A stretch of DNA of 42,843 nucleotides from an uncultured Paracoccaceae bacterium (GCA_947487205.1 CANKVU010000027.1:1-42843); one strand, 5' to 3'; counted from the first letter of the stretch, positions 27,295 to 35,397 are shown. Translations and numbers: made by a program. The notes: generated by a model from the letters alone, not told the origin.

Positions 27295-28257
27295 ATGAAG
27301 ACACTTCCCCTGACCCTCGCCGCGGCCGCTGCCGCCACGGCCCTCGCCGGACCCGCGGCGGCGGAGTATCCCGAACGCGAGGTGGAACTCGTCATTCCGT
27401 TCGGGCCCGGCGGGGCCACGGACGTGCTGTTCCGCCTGATCTCGGCCGCGGCCGAGGAGCATCTGGGCCAGTCGATCGTTCCGGTGAACATGGCCGGCGC
27501 GGGCGCCACGCGCGGATCGCGCGCCGTCATGGAGGCGGAGCCGGACGGCTATACCATCCTGGGCAGCCACGACACGATCGCGCTGTCGAACCTGGCCGGC
27601 ATGGTGGATTATTCCTACGGCGCGTTCGAGCCGGTGATCCTGCTGACCCAGACCATCAACATCGTCGCCGGCGGGGCCGACCCGGTCGTGTCGGAGATCG
27701 GCGAGATCGCCGCCTATGCCGCCGAGAATCCCGGCGAGCTGGCCTTCTCGATGATCCCCAGCTCCACCGACCACTTCTTCTGGTCGTCCTTCTTCGAGAC
27801 GGCGGGGATCGACATGGCCGATATCCGCCTGATCGGCTATCCCGATACCGGCGAGCAGGTCTCGGCGGTGATCGCGGGCGACATCGATTTCGGCATGTTC
27901 AACATGCCCTCGGCCGGGAGCCAGTTCGAGGCCGGGACGATGACGCCCCTCGCCGTGGGGTCGGAGGAGCGGCTGGACGCGCTGCCCGAGGTGCCGACCC
28001 TGATCGAATCCGGCATCGACGTGACCACCGCGACGAGCCGCGGCGTCTTCGTGCCCAAGGGGACGCCCGACGAGGTCGTCGAGACGCTCGCCGACGCCTA
28101 CGAGGCCGCCCTGCAGGACGAGGAGCTGGTGTCGCGGATCGAGAACGAGTTCGGGTCGATCGTGAACATCAAGCGCGGCGAGGATTACGCGACGTTCCTG
28201 GAAGAGAACGAGGCGGCGCTGGCCCGCGCGGCGGAGAACATGGAATTCGCCCGCTGA
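27295..28257 (+). CDS. Tripartite tricarboxylate transporter substrate-binding protein (TctC/BugT type)
   Basis: A 320-residue periplasmic binding protein with a signal peptide (1-23, ending GPAAA) and the Bug-family start VELVIPFGPGGATDVLFR. Further Bug motifs are EPDGYTIL, a DIDFGMFN block and GVFVPKGTPDEVVETL. It delivers a carboxylated ligand to the TctA/TctB permease encoded downstream. The 60-nt gap from the GGT gene and an AGGAG site support the ATG at 27295. The ligand may be the GGT-family enzyme's substrate. Confidence 0.95.
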   Translation: MKTLPLTLAAAAAATALAGPAAAEYPEREVELVIPFGPGGATDVLFRLISAAAEEHLGQSIVPVNMAGAGATRGSRAVMEAEPDGYTILGSHDTIALSNLAGMVDYSYGAFEPVILLTQTINIVAGGADPVVSEIGEIAAYAAENPGELAFSMIPSSTDHFFWSSFFETAGIDMADIRLIGYPDTGEQVSAVIAGDIDFGMFNMPSAGSQFEAGTMTPLAVGSEERLDALPEVPTLIESGIDVTTATSRGVFVPKGTPDEVVETLADAYEAALQDEELVSRIENEFGSIVNIKRGEDYATFLEENEAALARAAENMEFAR

Positions 28258-28266
28258 GATCCGGCC

Positions 28267-28288
28267 GGGGCGCGCTGGGGCGCGCCCC
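28267..28288 (+). promoter_or_regulatory. Intercistronic hairpin after tctC
   Basis: A perfect 9-bp stem (28267-28275 with 28280-28288) and a TGGG loop, 9 nt after the binding-protein stop and without a U-run. It sits exactly as the hairpin after the dctP gene does, so it probably sets higher mRNA levels for the binding protein than for the permease. Confidence 0.65.
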
Positions 28289-28318
28289 CTCAACGACGCG
28301 GCCGCACGGGAGGCCCCG

Positions 28319-28783
28319 ATGCCGATGCCCAACCGAACCGTCCTCCTGTCGCTCGCGCTGCTCGCCGTCTCGGCGGTGCTGTGGCGGGCGACCGGCGACA
28401 TTCCCGGACCGACGAGCTGGCAGACCTATGGCTCGGCGCGGTTCCCGCGCATCCTGATCGGCGCGCTGGCGGGCCTCTCGGGGCTCCTGCTGGTGCGTGA
28501 GCTTCTGAGTCCGGGGCCGGGGAACGCGCTCCGCGAGATCGGGGCGTGGTTCTCCACCGAGCGGCGCATCTTCGCCGGCATGGCGCTCTTCGGGCTCTAT
28601 GTGCTGGCGATGCCGCGGGTGGGGTTCCGGGTGGCGACGCTGGCCTATCTCGTGCTGTCGCTGCTGCTGCTGTGGCGCCCGCTCGACCGGCGGCGGGTCG
28701 CGGTCATCGCGGTCCTGGGCGTGGTCACGACCCTGGCCGTCCAGACCGTCTTCGAAGCCGTATTGGCCATTCGCCTGCCGTGA
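28319..28783 (+). CDS. TctB family small permease subunit
   Basis: A 154-residue membrane protein with four or five helices and the TctB features near residues 35-60 (GSARFPRILIGALAGLSGLLL) and 77-105 (IFAGMALFGLYVLAMPRVGFRVATLAYL). It partners TctA in the sodium- or proton-driven tripartite tricarboxylate transporter. GGAGG precedes the ATG at 28319; a second ATG two codons later is also possible. It lies between tctC and tctA. Confidence 0.9.
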   Translation: MPMPNRTVLLSLALLAVSAVLWRATGDIPGPTSWQTYGSARFPRILIGALAGLSGLLLVRELLSPGPGNALREIGAWFSTERRIFAGMALFGLYVLAMPRVGFRVATLAYLVLSLLLLWRPLDRRRVAVIAVLGVVTTLAVQTVFEAVLAIRLP

Positions 28784-28807
28784 TCGCGGCAGGACAGGAG
28801 AGATCCC

Positions 28808-30334
28808 ATGCCCGATTTCCTGCTGCAAGCCGCCGGGGAGGTCCTGTCCCTGAACGTGATGGGACTGATCGTGATCGGCACCCTGCTCGGCATCGTCGGA
28901 GGGGCGATCCCGGGCTTCACCGTGACGATGGCGATCCTGGTGGTGTTCCCCTTCACCTTCACCATCGATCCCGTCGCCGGCGTGGCATTGATGACCGCCG
29001 TCTTCGTCGGCGGCTATTCCGGCGGGCTGATCAGCGGCATCATGCTGGGCATCCCCGGCACGCCGTCCTCGATCACAACGGTCTATGACGGCCGCCCCAT
29101 GGCGGTGAACGGAGAGCCCGGCCGGGCGCTCGGGATCGGCTTCGTCGCGTCCTTCATCGGCACGATCCTGAGCGTCGTGATCCTGGTGACGCTGGGGCCG
29201 CTCATCGCGCGGTTCAGCATCAACTTCCGCCCGTGGGAGATCACCGGGCTTGTCGTGCTGGCGCTGACCCTGGTGGCGAGCCTGTCCTCGGGCAACCTCC
29301 TGAAGGGGCTGATCGCGGCGGTGATCGGCATCCTGCTGACGACCGTGGGCTACGACGCCAACAGCAATCTGCGGTTCGATTTCGGCTTCGTCACCCTGGA
29401 GAGCGGCCTGTCGATGCTGCCGATCCTGATCGGCACCTTCGCGTTTCCGCAGGTCTTCCGGGGATTGGAGAGCGGCGCGGCCAAGGCCGGGGATGCCGGC
29501 GTCCCCGCCGCCAACGTGGAGATCCCCTACGGCGTGATCCTGCGCGACATCCTGGCGGAGAAGGTCAACCTGCTGCGCTCCTCGGTTCTGGGGGCGCTGA
29601 TCGGCGCGCTGCCGGGGGCCGGCGGGACCATCGCCAACTTCGTCAGCTACGACCAGGCCAAGAAGGCCTCGCGCCATCCCGAGCGGTTCGGCACCGGCAT
29701 CCCGTCGGGCATCGTCGCGTCCGAGGCGTCGAACAACGCTGTTCCGGGCGGGGCCTTCATCCCGACGCTCGCGCTTGGGATCCCGGGCGACCTGCCGATG
29801 TCGCTGATGCTGGGCGTGCTGATCCTGCACGGGATGAATCCCGGGCCCCTCCTGTTCCAGGAGAACCCGGTTCTGATCGGCTCGATCTACCTTGCCATGC
29901 TGGTGTCGGCGGTGGTGATGCTGGTGGCGAACCTGGTCCTGGTGCGCTGGTCGGTCCGCATCGCGCTGGTGCCCGACGCGGTGCTGGCGCCGGTGGTCCT
30001 GGTGTTCTGCGCGGTGGGCTCCTTCGCGCTCAACAACAACCTCTTCGATATCTGGGTGCTGCTGGGCGCGGGCATCCTGGGCTATGTGTTCGACCGCTGC
30101 GACGTGCCGCTGACGTCGCTGATCCTGGGCGTGGTGCTGGGCCGCACGCTGGAGACGCAGCTCTTCCGCGGGCTGGAATTGCAGCCCTCCTGGACCGAGT
30201 TCTTCACCCGGCCGATCTCGGGGACGCTCTTTGCGCTGGCGGCGATCTGCATCGTCTTCTCGCTGGTGCAGGACGCGCGCCAGAAGAGCCGCCTGTCGCG
30301 GGCCGAGACGCATCCCGAATCCGAGGGCGGCTGA
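28808..30334 (+). CDS. TctA family large permease subunit
   Basis: A 508-residue membrane protein with about 11-12 helices. The TctA hallmarks are VGGAIPGFTVTMAILV near residue 20, GGYSGGLISGIMLGIPGTPSS (about 63-83) and the second repeat GALPGAGGTIANFVSYDQAKK with SEASNNAVPGGAFIPTLALG. It forms the substrate pathway of the first TTT system. It is only about 25 nt from tctB, with AGGAGAG upstream. Confidence 0.96.
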   Translation: MPDFLLQAAGEVLSLNVMGLIVIGTLLGIVGGAIPGFTVTMAILVVFPFTFTIDPVAGVALMTAVFVGGYSGGLISGIMLGIPGTPSSITTVYDGRPMAVNGEPGRALGIGFVASFIGTILSVVILVTLGPLIARFSINFRPWEITGLVVLALTLVASLSSGNLLKGLIAAVIGILLTTVGYDANSNLRFDFGFVTLESGLSMLPILIGTFAFPQVFRGLESGAAKAGDAGVPAANVEIPYGVILRDILAEKVNLLRSSVLGALIGALPGAGGTIANFVSYDQAKKASRHPERFGTGIPSGIVASEASNNAVPGGAFIPTLALGIPGDLPMSLMLGVLILHGMNPGPLLFQENPVLIGSIYLAMLVSAVVMLVANLVLVRWSVRIALVPDAVLAPVVLVFCAVGSFALNNNLFDIWVLLGAGILGYVFDRCDVPLTSLILGVVLGRTLETQLFRGLELQPSWTEFFTRPISGTLFALAAICIVFSLVQDARQKSRLSRAETHPESEGG

Positions 30335-30381
30335 GCCCGCCCCCGCGCATTCACCCCCGCCGCATCCCGAGGAGAGCCCCC

Positions 30382-30438
30382 ATGATCGACCCCTGCCGGA
30401 CCCCACGCCCGCTGCCAGTGGCGGGGGGGCGCGCGTGA
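30382..30438 (+). CDS. Possible 18-residue leader peptide before the TauE/SafE gene
   Basis: A good ribosome site (GAGGAGAG) and ATG open an 18-codon frame (MIDPCRTPRPLPVAGGRA) whose TGA overlaps the ATG of the following exporter gene as TGATG. The arrangement suggests a translated leader that couples or tunes expression of the exporter, which has no ribosome site of its own. The frame contains a run of seven G and three prolines. It could also be a remnant of a longer coding start. No homologue is known to me. Confidence 0.45.
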   Translation: MIDPCRTPRPLPVAGGRA

Positions 30439-31268
30439 TGGACGCGGGCCAGATCGCCCTCTTTGCCGGGATCGCCGGCGCCGCGGGGCTGGCCGGGGGG
30501 CTCCTCGCGGGGCTTCTGGGCGTCGGCGGCGGCATCGTCATCGTGCCGGCGCTCTATGTGGCGCTGTCGCTGACCGGGATGGATCCGGGCCTGACGATGC
30601 AGGTGGCGGTCGGCACGTCGCTCGCCTCGATCGTCTTCACCTCGGCCTCCTCGGCGTGGGGGCATTGGGGGCGGGGGGCCATCGACACCGCGCTGCTGAA
30701 GCTCTGGGCGCCGTGGATCCTGATCGGGACCATCCTCGGCGGCCTGATCGGCGGTCTCGTCTCGGGGCAGGTGCTGATCGCGGTCTTCGCCACCGTGGCG
30801 CTGATCGTGGCGCTCGACATGATCCTGCGCAGGCCGCAGTCCGGCGGCGCGGAGCGCAGCTTCTCCCGCCCGGTCTGGGCCGGTCTGGGAATCGTCGCGG
30901 GCGCGATCTCGGCGATGATGGGGATCGGCGGCGGCACCGTCTGCGTGCCGGTGCTGAACATCCTGGGCTACGACATCCGCCGGGCGGTCGGCACCTCGTC
31001 GGCGATCGGTTTCGTGATCGGGGTGCCGGGGGCGATCATCTACGCGATCACCGGATGGGGGCAGGCCGACCTGCCGCCGTTCTCGCTGGGCTATGTGAAC
31101 CTGCTGTCGCTGGTGATCCTCGTCCCGCTCACCACCACCGTGGCCCGGCTGGGCGTGCGGATCGCCCATACCATCCCCCAGCGCCGCCTGCGGCTGCTGT
31201 TCGGGCTGTTCCTGATCCTGACGGCCGCGAACATGGGCCGCGACCTGGTCTTTGGGCCGGCGGGCTGA
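30438..31268 (+). CDS. TauE/SafE (TSUP) family membrane transporter
   Basis: A 276-residue membrane protein with about eight helices in two repeats. The family glycine motifs LLGVGGGIVIVPALYV (near 26-41) and MMGIGGGTVCVPVLNILGYDIRRAVGTS (in the second half) are present. Members export sulfite, sulfoacetate or other organosulfur anions, or carry other small acids. Placed in the GGT-TTT operon it may export a waste anion of the imported compound, or be an auxiliary uptake route. The ATG at 30438 overlaps the stop of the 18-codon frame; a GTG one codon earlier is the alternative. Confidence 0.92.
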   Translation: MDAGQIALFAGIAGAAGLAGGLLAGLLGVGGGIVIVPALYVALSLTGMDPGLTMQVAVGTSLASIVFTSASSAWGHWGRGAIDTALLKLWAPWILIGTILGGLIGGLVSGQVLIAVFATVALIVALDMILRRPQSGGAERSFSRPVWAGLGIVAGAISAMMGIGGGTVCVPVLNILGYDIRRAVGTSSAIGFVIGVPGAIIYAITGWGQADLPPFSLGYVNLLSLVILVPLTTTVARLGVRIAHTIPQRRLRLLFGLFLILTAANMGRDLVFGPAG

Positions 31269-31282
31269 GCGGAGCGGGGGCG

Positions 31283-31975
31283 ATGGACGACGGCGAGATC
31301 CTGGAGCGGCTGCGATCGGGGCTGGCGGCCGGGGAATACGTCACCGGCGACCGGGTGCTGCCCGAACGGCACCTGGCCGAATTGATGGGCGTCGGGCGCC
31401 GTCCCTTGCGCCGCGCGCTCGACCGGCTGAAGGCGGAGGGGGAGCTGTTCGGGCACCATGGCCAGGGCACCTTCGTGGCCCCGCCGCCGGCGGTCGAGGC
31501 GGGCCATTACCAATCGCTGTCGCGCCAGGTCACGCCGCAGAACATCATGGAGGTGCGCCTGACGGTGGAGCCCGCGCTGGCCTCGCTCGCCGCCCGCCGC
31601 GCCACCGAGGCCGAGATCGCGACCCTGTCGCGGTTGATGCGCGCCACGCTCGACGTGTCCGACCCGGCCGTCTACGAGGCGGCCGACGACGTGTTCCATT
31701 TCCGCATCGCGCAGCTGGCCCGCAACCCGCTGTTCCTGACGCTGTTCCAGTCGATCCGGACGGTGCGGCGCCACCAGCGCTGGACGGCGGAGCGGCGCCG
31801 CAGCCATTCGCCGGGCCGGATGCTGGAGCTCGGCGCCCAGCACGAGACGCTGTTCGCGGCGATCGCCGCGCGCGACGGCACGGCCGCCGCGCGGCGCATG
31901 TCCGAACATCTCGATGCGGTGGAGAGCGTCATGCGCCACGAGCGGGAGCGCACGGACCGCGCCGGCGCGTCGTAG
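31283..31975 (+). CDS. GntR-type regulator with FCD effector domain
   Basis: A 230-residue regulator. The winged HTH is at about residues 20-65 (LPERHLAELMGVGRRPLRRALDRLKAEG, ending HGQGTFV). The helical FCD domain follows, with the acidic and histidine metal/ligand positions including DVFHFRIAQLARNP and QHETLFAAIAARD. Such FadR-subfamily proteins usually repress catabolic operons and release DNA on binding an organic acid. It is last in the GGT-TTT-TauE operon (14 nt after TauE), and the palindrome at 25549-25573 is its likely site. Confidence 0.92.
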   Translation: MDDGEILERLRSGLAAGEYVTGDRVLPERHLAELMGVGRRPLRRALDRLKAEGELFGHHGQGTFVAPPPAVEAGHYQSLSRQVTPQNIMEVRLTVEPALASLAARRATEAEIATLSRLMRATLDVSDPAVYEAADDVFHFRIAQLARNPLFLTLFQSIRTVRRHQRWTAERRRSHSPGRMLELGAQHETLFAAIAARDGTAAARRMSEHLDAVESVMRHERERTDRAGAS

Positions 31976-32059
31976 CGCCATCGCCGTCGGCGCCCTGCGC
32001 GGGGCCGGACGGCATGCGGGCGGAGCCCCGGCACGGGACCCCGCCCTCGTAGCGGCATC

Positions 32060-32163
32060 GCCCCGAAGGGGCGTGATATGCGTAACCCCCGAAGGGGCGT
32101 GATATACGCAAGCTCCGAAGCGGCGGGAAATACGCCGCTCCGGGGGTGCGCGAAATGCGTCAC
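32060..32163. repeat. Four degenerate 25-26-bp hairpin repeats
   Basis: Units begin at 32063, 32089, 32115 and 32140 (period 26, 26, 25). On the minus strand each is a small GC hairpin (best copy GCCCCTTCGGGGC, 32072-32060) followed by a linker close to TTACGCATATCACG; the four linkers share RCGYAT-T(C). Copies drift from nearly identical (first two) to weak (third and fourth). They lie between the convergent FCD regulator and phasin genes, directly beyond the phasin terminator. There is no spacer variation as in CRISPR. Confidence 0.8.
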
Positions 32164-32199
32164 CCCGCCGGGGCGCCCTCGATGGGCCGCCCCGGCGGG
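32164..32199 (-). terminator. Phasin terminator hairpin
   Basis: A perfect 12-bp stem (32164-32175 with 32188-32199) whose loop holds a further CCC/GGG pair. It starts 9 nt after the phasin stop. No U-run follows; the hairpin repeats come next. Confidence 0.65.
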
Positions 32200-32207
32200 A
32201 GGAGGCC

Positions 32208-32636
32208 TCAGGCGGCCTTCTTGGCGGCGGAGCTGGCCTTGTCGGCGGCGCCTTCTGCATTGGCGGCGGCCTTGTTGGCGATTTCCTCACCGGCCTTGGA
32301 GGCCAGGTCGGTGGTCTCGCTGCCGGCCTGCTTGGTCACGTCGGCGAGGTTCTGCGCGGTGCGCATGAACAGGTCCATCTGCTTCTGCACGAAGTCGCTG
32401 TAGGCCTTGCCGTAATCGGCGGCCTCGTCGCGCACCTGGGAGACCTCGCGGATGTTGCCGAAGGCTTCCTTGGCGGTCTCGCTGGCGATGTCGGTCGAGC
32501 GGGTGCCGGCCTCGACGGCGATGTTGGCCATGCGCTCGTTCATGCTGGCCCAGGTCTTGAAGACGTTCTGGTAGCCGCGCGGATCGAACAGGTTCTGGAT
32601 GTCGGTGGCGGTGGATTTCGCGTTCTGCTTGGCCAT
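32208..32636 (-). CDS. phaP: Phasin family protein
   Basis: A 142-residue amphipathic helical protein that coats polyhydroxyalkanoate granules. The Phasin_2-type core (FDPRGYQNVFKTWASMNERMANIAVE, then ETAKEAFGNIREV and YSDFVQKQMDLFMRTAQNLADVTKQA) is followed by an Ala/Lys-rich tail ending SSAAKKAA. AAAGGAGG lies 5 nt before the ATG at 32636, one of the best ribosome sites in the window, as expected for an abundant protein. No phaC, phaZ or phaR gene is nearby, so it is detached from the usual pha locus. Hairpin-rich repeats lie on both sides. Confidence 0.92.
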   Translation of the reverse strand: MAKQNAKSTATDIQNLFDPRGYQNVFKTWASMNERMANIAVEAGTRSTDIASETAKEAFGNIREVSQVRDEAADYGKAYSDFVQKQMDLFMRTAQNLADVTKQAGSETTDLASKAGEEIANKAAANAEGAADKASSAAKKAA

Positions 32637-32685
32637 GGGGAGCCTCCTTTGGGGTGATCTCGTTCGCGGTTGACCTAGAGGTAAT

Positions 32686-32730
32686 GCCGCGCCGCAGCGG
32701 CAACAAGGGGCATACGCCGCGCCGCAGCGG
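32686..32730. repeat. Two-copy 30-bp GC repeat upstream of the phasin gene
   Basis: The 15-mer GCCGCGCCGCAGCGG at 32686-32700 recurs, except for its last flanking bases, at 32716-32730 (30-bp period). Each copy can fold as CCGC/GCGG and, on the minus strand, is followed by a GCGTAT- or GCATTA-like linker. It recalls the architecture of the repeats at the other end of the phasin gene but is not clearly the same unit. It lies in the 134-nt gap that must contain the phasin promoter. Confidence 0.6.
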
Positions 32731-32770
32731 AAAAATGCCGGCCCGAGTTCCGGCAGGCGGGAGGCGACCC

Positions 32771-34186
32771 TCAGGCGGGTCGGGCGCGATAGGCACCCCG
32801 CAGCATGAAGGGCAGCATCAGACACGCGAGCGGCAGGCCGACGAAGACCGGATGGATGCCGAATGGCTGCCCCAGACCCTGCCAGAGCGTCGCCGACGCC
32901 AGGCCCAGCCACATCGAGGCGACCGAGAAACGGGGATCGAGATCCTCGTAGAGCAGCGCCGCGAGCGCGGGGACCAGCACGCCGCAGACCAGCATGGCGC
33001 TGCCCAGCACCCAGATCGCCACCAGGTTCGGGGCGTAGAGCGCGAGCCCGAGGGCGATCACCGACATGACGAGGACGGCATGGCGGCTGAGCATCAGGAG
33101 GCGGCCATCCTCCTCGACCCCGAAATAGGGCCGGAGCACGTCGTTGGAGATCGACGAGGCGCCGGCGATGAAGAACGAATCCGCGCAGGACACCACGGTG
33201 GCCAGAAGGACCAGGATCATCACCACCACCAGCGCGAAGGGGAGCGTGTCCTGGAGCACGGCGTAATAGACGAGGTCGGGATTCTCGACCGAGATGTCGA
33301 GGCCGAGCCGCGCGAAGCTGCCGATCATGACCGCGGCGCCGCCGATCAGCATGGTGAAGACGACGGCCACGAAATATCCGTTCCAGGCGGTGCGGGCGCT
33401 GTCGGCGGCCCAGAACCGCTGCCACAGGTCCTGGCGGACGAACTGGTATCCGCCGATGGTCATGAGGTAGACGAAGAGCTCGGCCGGCCCGATGCCGAAG
33501 ACGCTGAGGAAGCCGGGATTGTCGGCGAGCGCGGGGCTGTCGCCGATCCCGCCGAAGCCGCCGACCTGCACGAAGACGACGGCGAGCAGGAAGAAGATGC
33601 CGACGGTCTGCAGCGCGCCCAGGATCGCGTCCGACCAGATCACCGCCATCAGCCCGCCGAGCCAGGTCTTCAACGTGAGGACGAACCAGGTGATGACGAT
33701 CGCGGTCGGCAGGGCCAGGCCGAAGACCAGCTGCAGCACCGTCCCGATCGCCACGAATTGCATGCCGGTGATGGCGGCATAGGCCGAGATCATGCTGATC
33801 ACGGTGGGCAGCCGCGCCGCGGGGCCGTAGCGGCGGACCATGAAATCGGCGAGGGTGACCATGTTGTGGCGCTCGCCCCAGCTGCGGATGCGCGACACGA
33901 AGGCCATCAGGACCACGATCCCGGTCAGGGTGATGGCGCCCGGCAGCCAGATCTGGCCGATCCCGCTGGCAAAGCCCGCCGACATGAAGCCCAGCAGCGT
34001 GGAGCCGCCGATCGCCGTGCCGACCAGGGTGCAGATCAGCGGAAAGAGCGTGGTCTGGCGCCCCGCCACGTTGTAATCGTCCGAGGTGCCGATCCGCCGG
34101 TAGAAATACCACGACAGGCCGAGAAGCGCCGCGGCGCACAAGATGACCATCGCGGCGAGGATCGTGGACTGGCTGGGGGTGAACAT
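32771..34186 (-). CDS. Sodium:solute symporter (SSS) family transporter
   Basis: A 471-residue integral membrane protein with about 13 helices. SSS features are the N-terminal DDYNVAGRQTTLFPLICTLVGTAIGGSTLLG (a binding-core helix with a kink) and the later ATVVSCADSFFIAGASSISNDVLRPYF, matching the sodium-site helix of PutP-like carriers. It imports a small organic solute with sodium; proline, pantothenate, acetate, urea and polyamine carriers are all in the family. It is divergent from the acetylpolyamine amidohydrolase-like gene (170 nt apart), which hints at a shared amine-type substrate. AAAGG precedes the ATG at 34186. Confidence 0.93.
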   Translation of the reverse strand: MFTPSQSTILAAMVILCAAALLGLSWYFYRRIGTSDDYNVAGRQTTLFPLICTLVGTAIGGSTLLGFMSAGFASGIGQIWLPGAITLTGIVVLMAFVSRIRSWGERHNMVTLADFMVRRYGPAARLPTVISMISAYAAITGMQFVAIGTVLQLVFGLALPTAIVITWFVLTLKTWLGGLMAVIWSDAILGALQTVGIFFLLAVVFVQVGGFGGIGDSPALADNPGFLSVFGIGPAELFVYLMTIGGYQFVRQDLWQRFWAADSARTAWNGYFVAVVFTMLIGGAAVMIGSFARLGLDISVENPDLVYYAVLQDTLPFALVVVMILVLLATVVSCADSFFIAGASSISNDVLRPYFGVEEDGRLLMLSRHAVLVMSVIALGLALYAPNLVAIWVLGSAMLVCGVLVPALAALLYEDLDPRFSVASMWLGLASATLWQGLGQPFGIHPVFVGLPLACLMLPFMLRGAYRARPA

Positions 34187-34356
34187 CGGCCGACCTTTCG
34201 CGGGTACGTTCGGGATCGTCCTCCACCAGACGGCGCGGATGCCCCTGGGTCAAGACCGCCGGGCCGCGGCTGGCCGGGCGGGGCGCGGCGGCTATGTCGG
34301 TGAGGCAACGCGACGACGCGTCCGGCGCGGCGCGTCCCCTGCAGGCGGAGCTGCCC

Positions 34357-35397
34357 ATGAGATGTTTCCACGATCCCCGCACCGCCCGCCACGACCCCCG
34401 GTTCCGGCTGACGAACGGGCGCGTGCATCGCAGCGCCGAGCGGGCGGAACGGGCCGAGATCCTGCTCGGGGGGCTGTCGGAGCTGGGCCTTGCGACCGAG
34501 ACCCCCCCGGACGTGCCGATGGAGGCGGTGACGGCGGTTCACAGCGCGGCCTTCGTGACGTTCCTGCGCACCGCCTGGTCGGCCTGGCAGGCCCTGCCCG
34601 AGCCGGGCGACGAAGTGGTGCCCAACGCCTTCGCCCAGCGGGACTGGGCCCGCTATCCCGACAGCATCGTGGGCCGCGCCGGCTGGCACATGGGTGACAC
34701 GTCGGCGCCCCTGGGAGAGGGAAGCTGGGAGGCGACGCTCGCCTCGGCGGGGTGCGCGGTGGCCGCCGCCGACGCGGTGGCGGGCGGGGACCGGGCGGCC
34801 TATGCGCTCTGCCGTCCGCCCGGGCACCACACCGACCGGGAGACGGCGGCGGGCCATTGCCTCCTCAACGTCTCGGCCATCGCGGCGGAGCGGCTGCGAC
34901 GGGTACACGACCGCGTCGCGATCCTCGACATCGACGTGCATCACGGCAACGGCACGCAGCGGATCTTCTACGAGCGGGGGGACGTGCTGTTCGTCTCGGT
35001 CCATGCCGATCCGGCGGATTACTATCCCTTCTTCCTGGGCTATGCGGAAGAGACGGGCCACGGCGACGGGGCCGGAGCGACCCTGAACCTGCCGCTCCCC
35101 CGGTCCACCGGCGACGAGGGCTGGGTGGCCGCGATCGAGGCCGGGCTGGAGCGGATCGCGGCGTTCGATCCCGGGGCGCTGGTGCTGAGCCTGGGGCTCG
35201 ACGCGCACGAGAACGATCCCCTGAAAGGCATGCAGGTCACCTTCGACGGGTTCCGGCGCGCCGGGCGGCTGATCGAGGCGGCGGGCCTGCCGACGGCGAT
35301 CGTGCAGGAGGGCGGGTACCTGTCGCCCGACCTGGCGGTGTCGCTGACATCGGTCCTGTCGGGGTTCGGCGCGGGGACGGCCCCGCGCGCCACCTAA
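34357..35397 (+). CDS. Histone deacetylase-like amidohydrolase (acetylpolyamine amidohydrolase type)
   Basis: A 346-residue zinc deacetylase of the arginase/HDAC fold. The active site is complete: H157-H158 in RPPGHHTDRE, the zinc ligands D193 and H195 in LDIDVHHGNGTQ, and D282 in LGLDAHENDP. A C-terminal EGGY motif (IVQEGGYLS) is also typical. Bacterial relatives remove acetyl groups from acetylputrescine or acetylspermidine. It faces an ArgE-like deacylase and a TTT system about 1-4 kb away, suggesting a local amide salvage theme. The ATG at 34357 has GGCGGAG upstream; an ATG 63 nt earlier in frame lacks a good site. Confidence 0.93.
   Translation: MRCFHDPRTARHDPRFRLTNGRVHRSAERAERAEILLGGLSELGLATETPPDVPMEAVTAVHSAAFVTFLRTAWSAWQALPEPGDEVVPNAFAQRDWARYPDSIVGRAGWHMGDTSAPLGEGSWEATLASAGCAVAAADAVAGGDRAAYALCRPPGHHTDRETAAGHCLLNVSAIAAERLRRVHDRVAILDIDVHHGNGTQRIFYERGDVLFVSVHADPADYYPFFLGYAEETGHGDGAGATLNLPLPRSTGDEGWVAAIEAGLERIAAFDPGALVLSLGLDAHENDPLKGMQVTFDGFRRAGRLIEAAGLPTAIVQEGGYLSPDLAVSLTSVLSGFGAGTAPRAT

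Noticed and set aside
31252-32052. Plus-strand open frame overlapping the FCD regulator and the repeats
   Set aside because: Low-complexity Arg/Ala/Gly translation with no motif; it is out of frame with the regulator.
32060-32163. CRISPR array
   Set aside because: Units are contiguous hairpin-plus-linker repeats that drift in sequence; there are no unique spacers of constant length and no cas genes.
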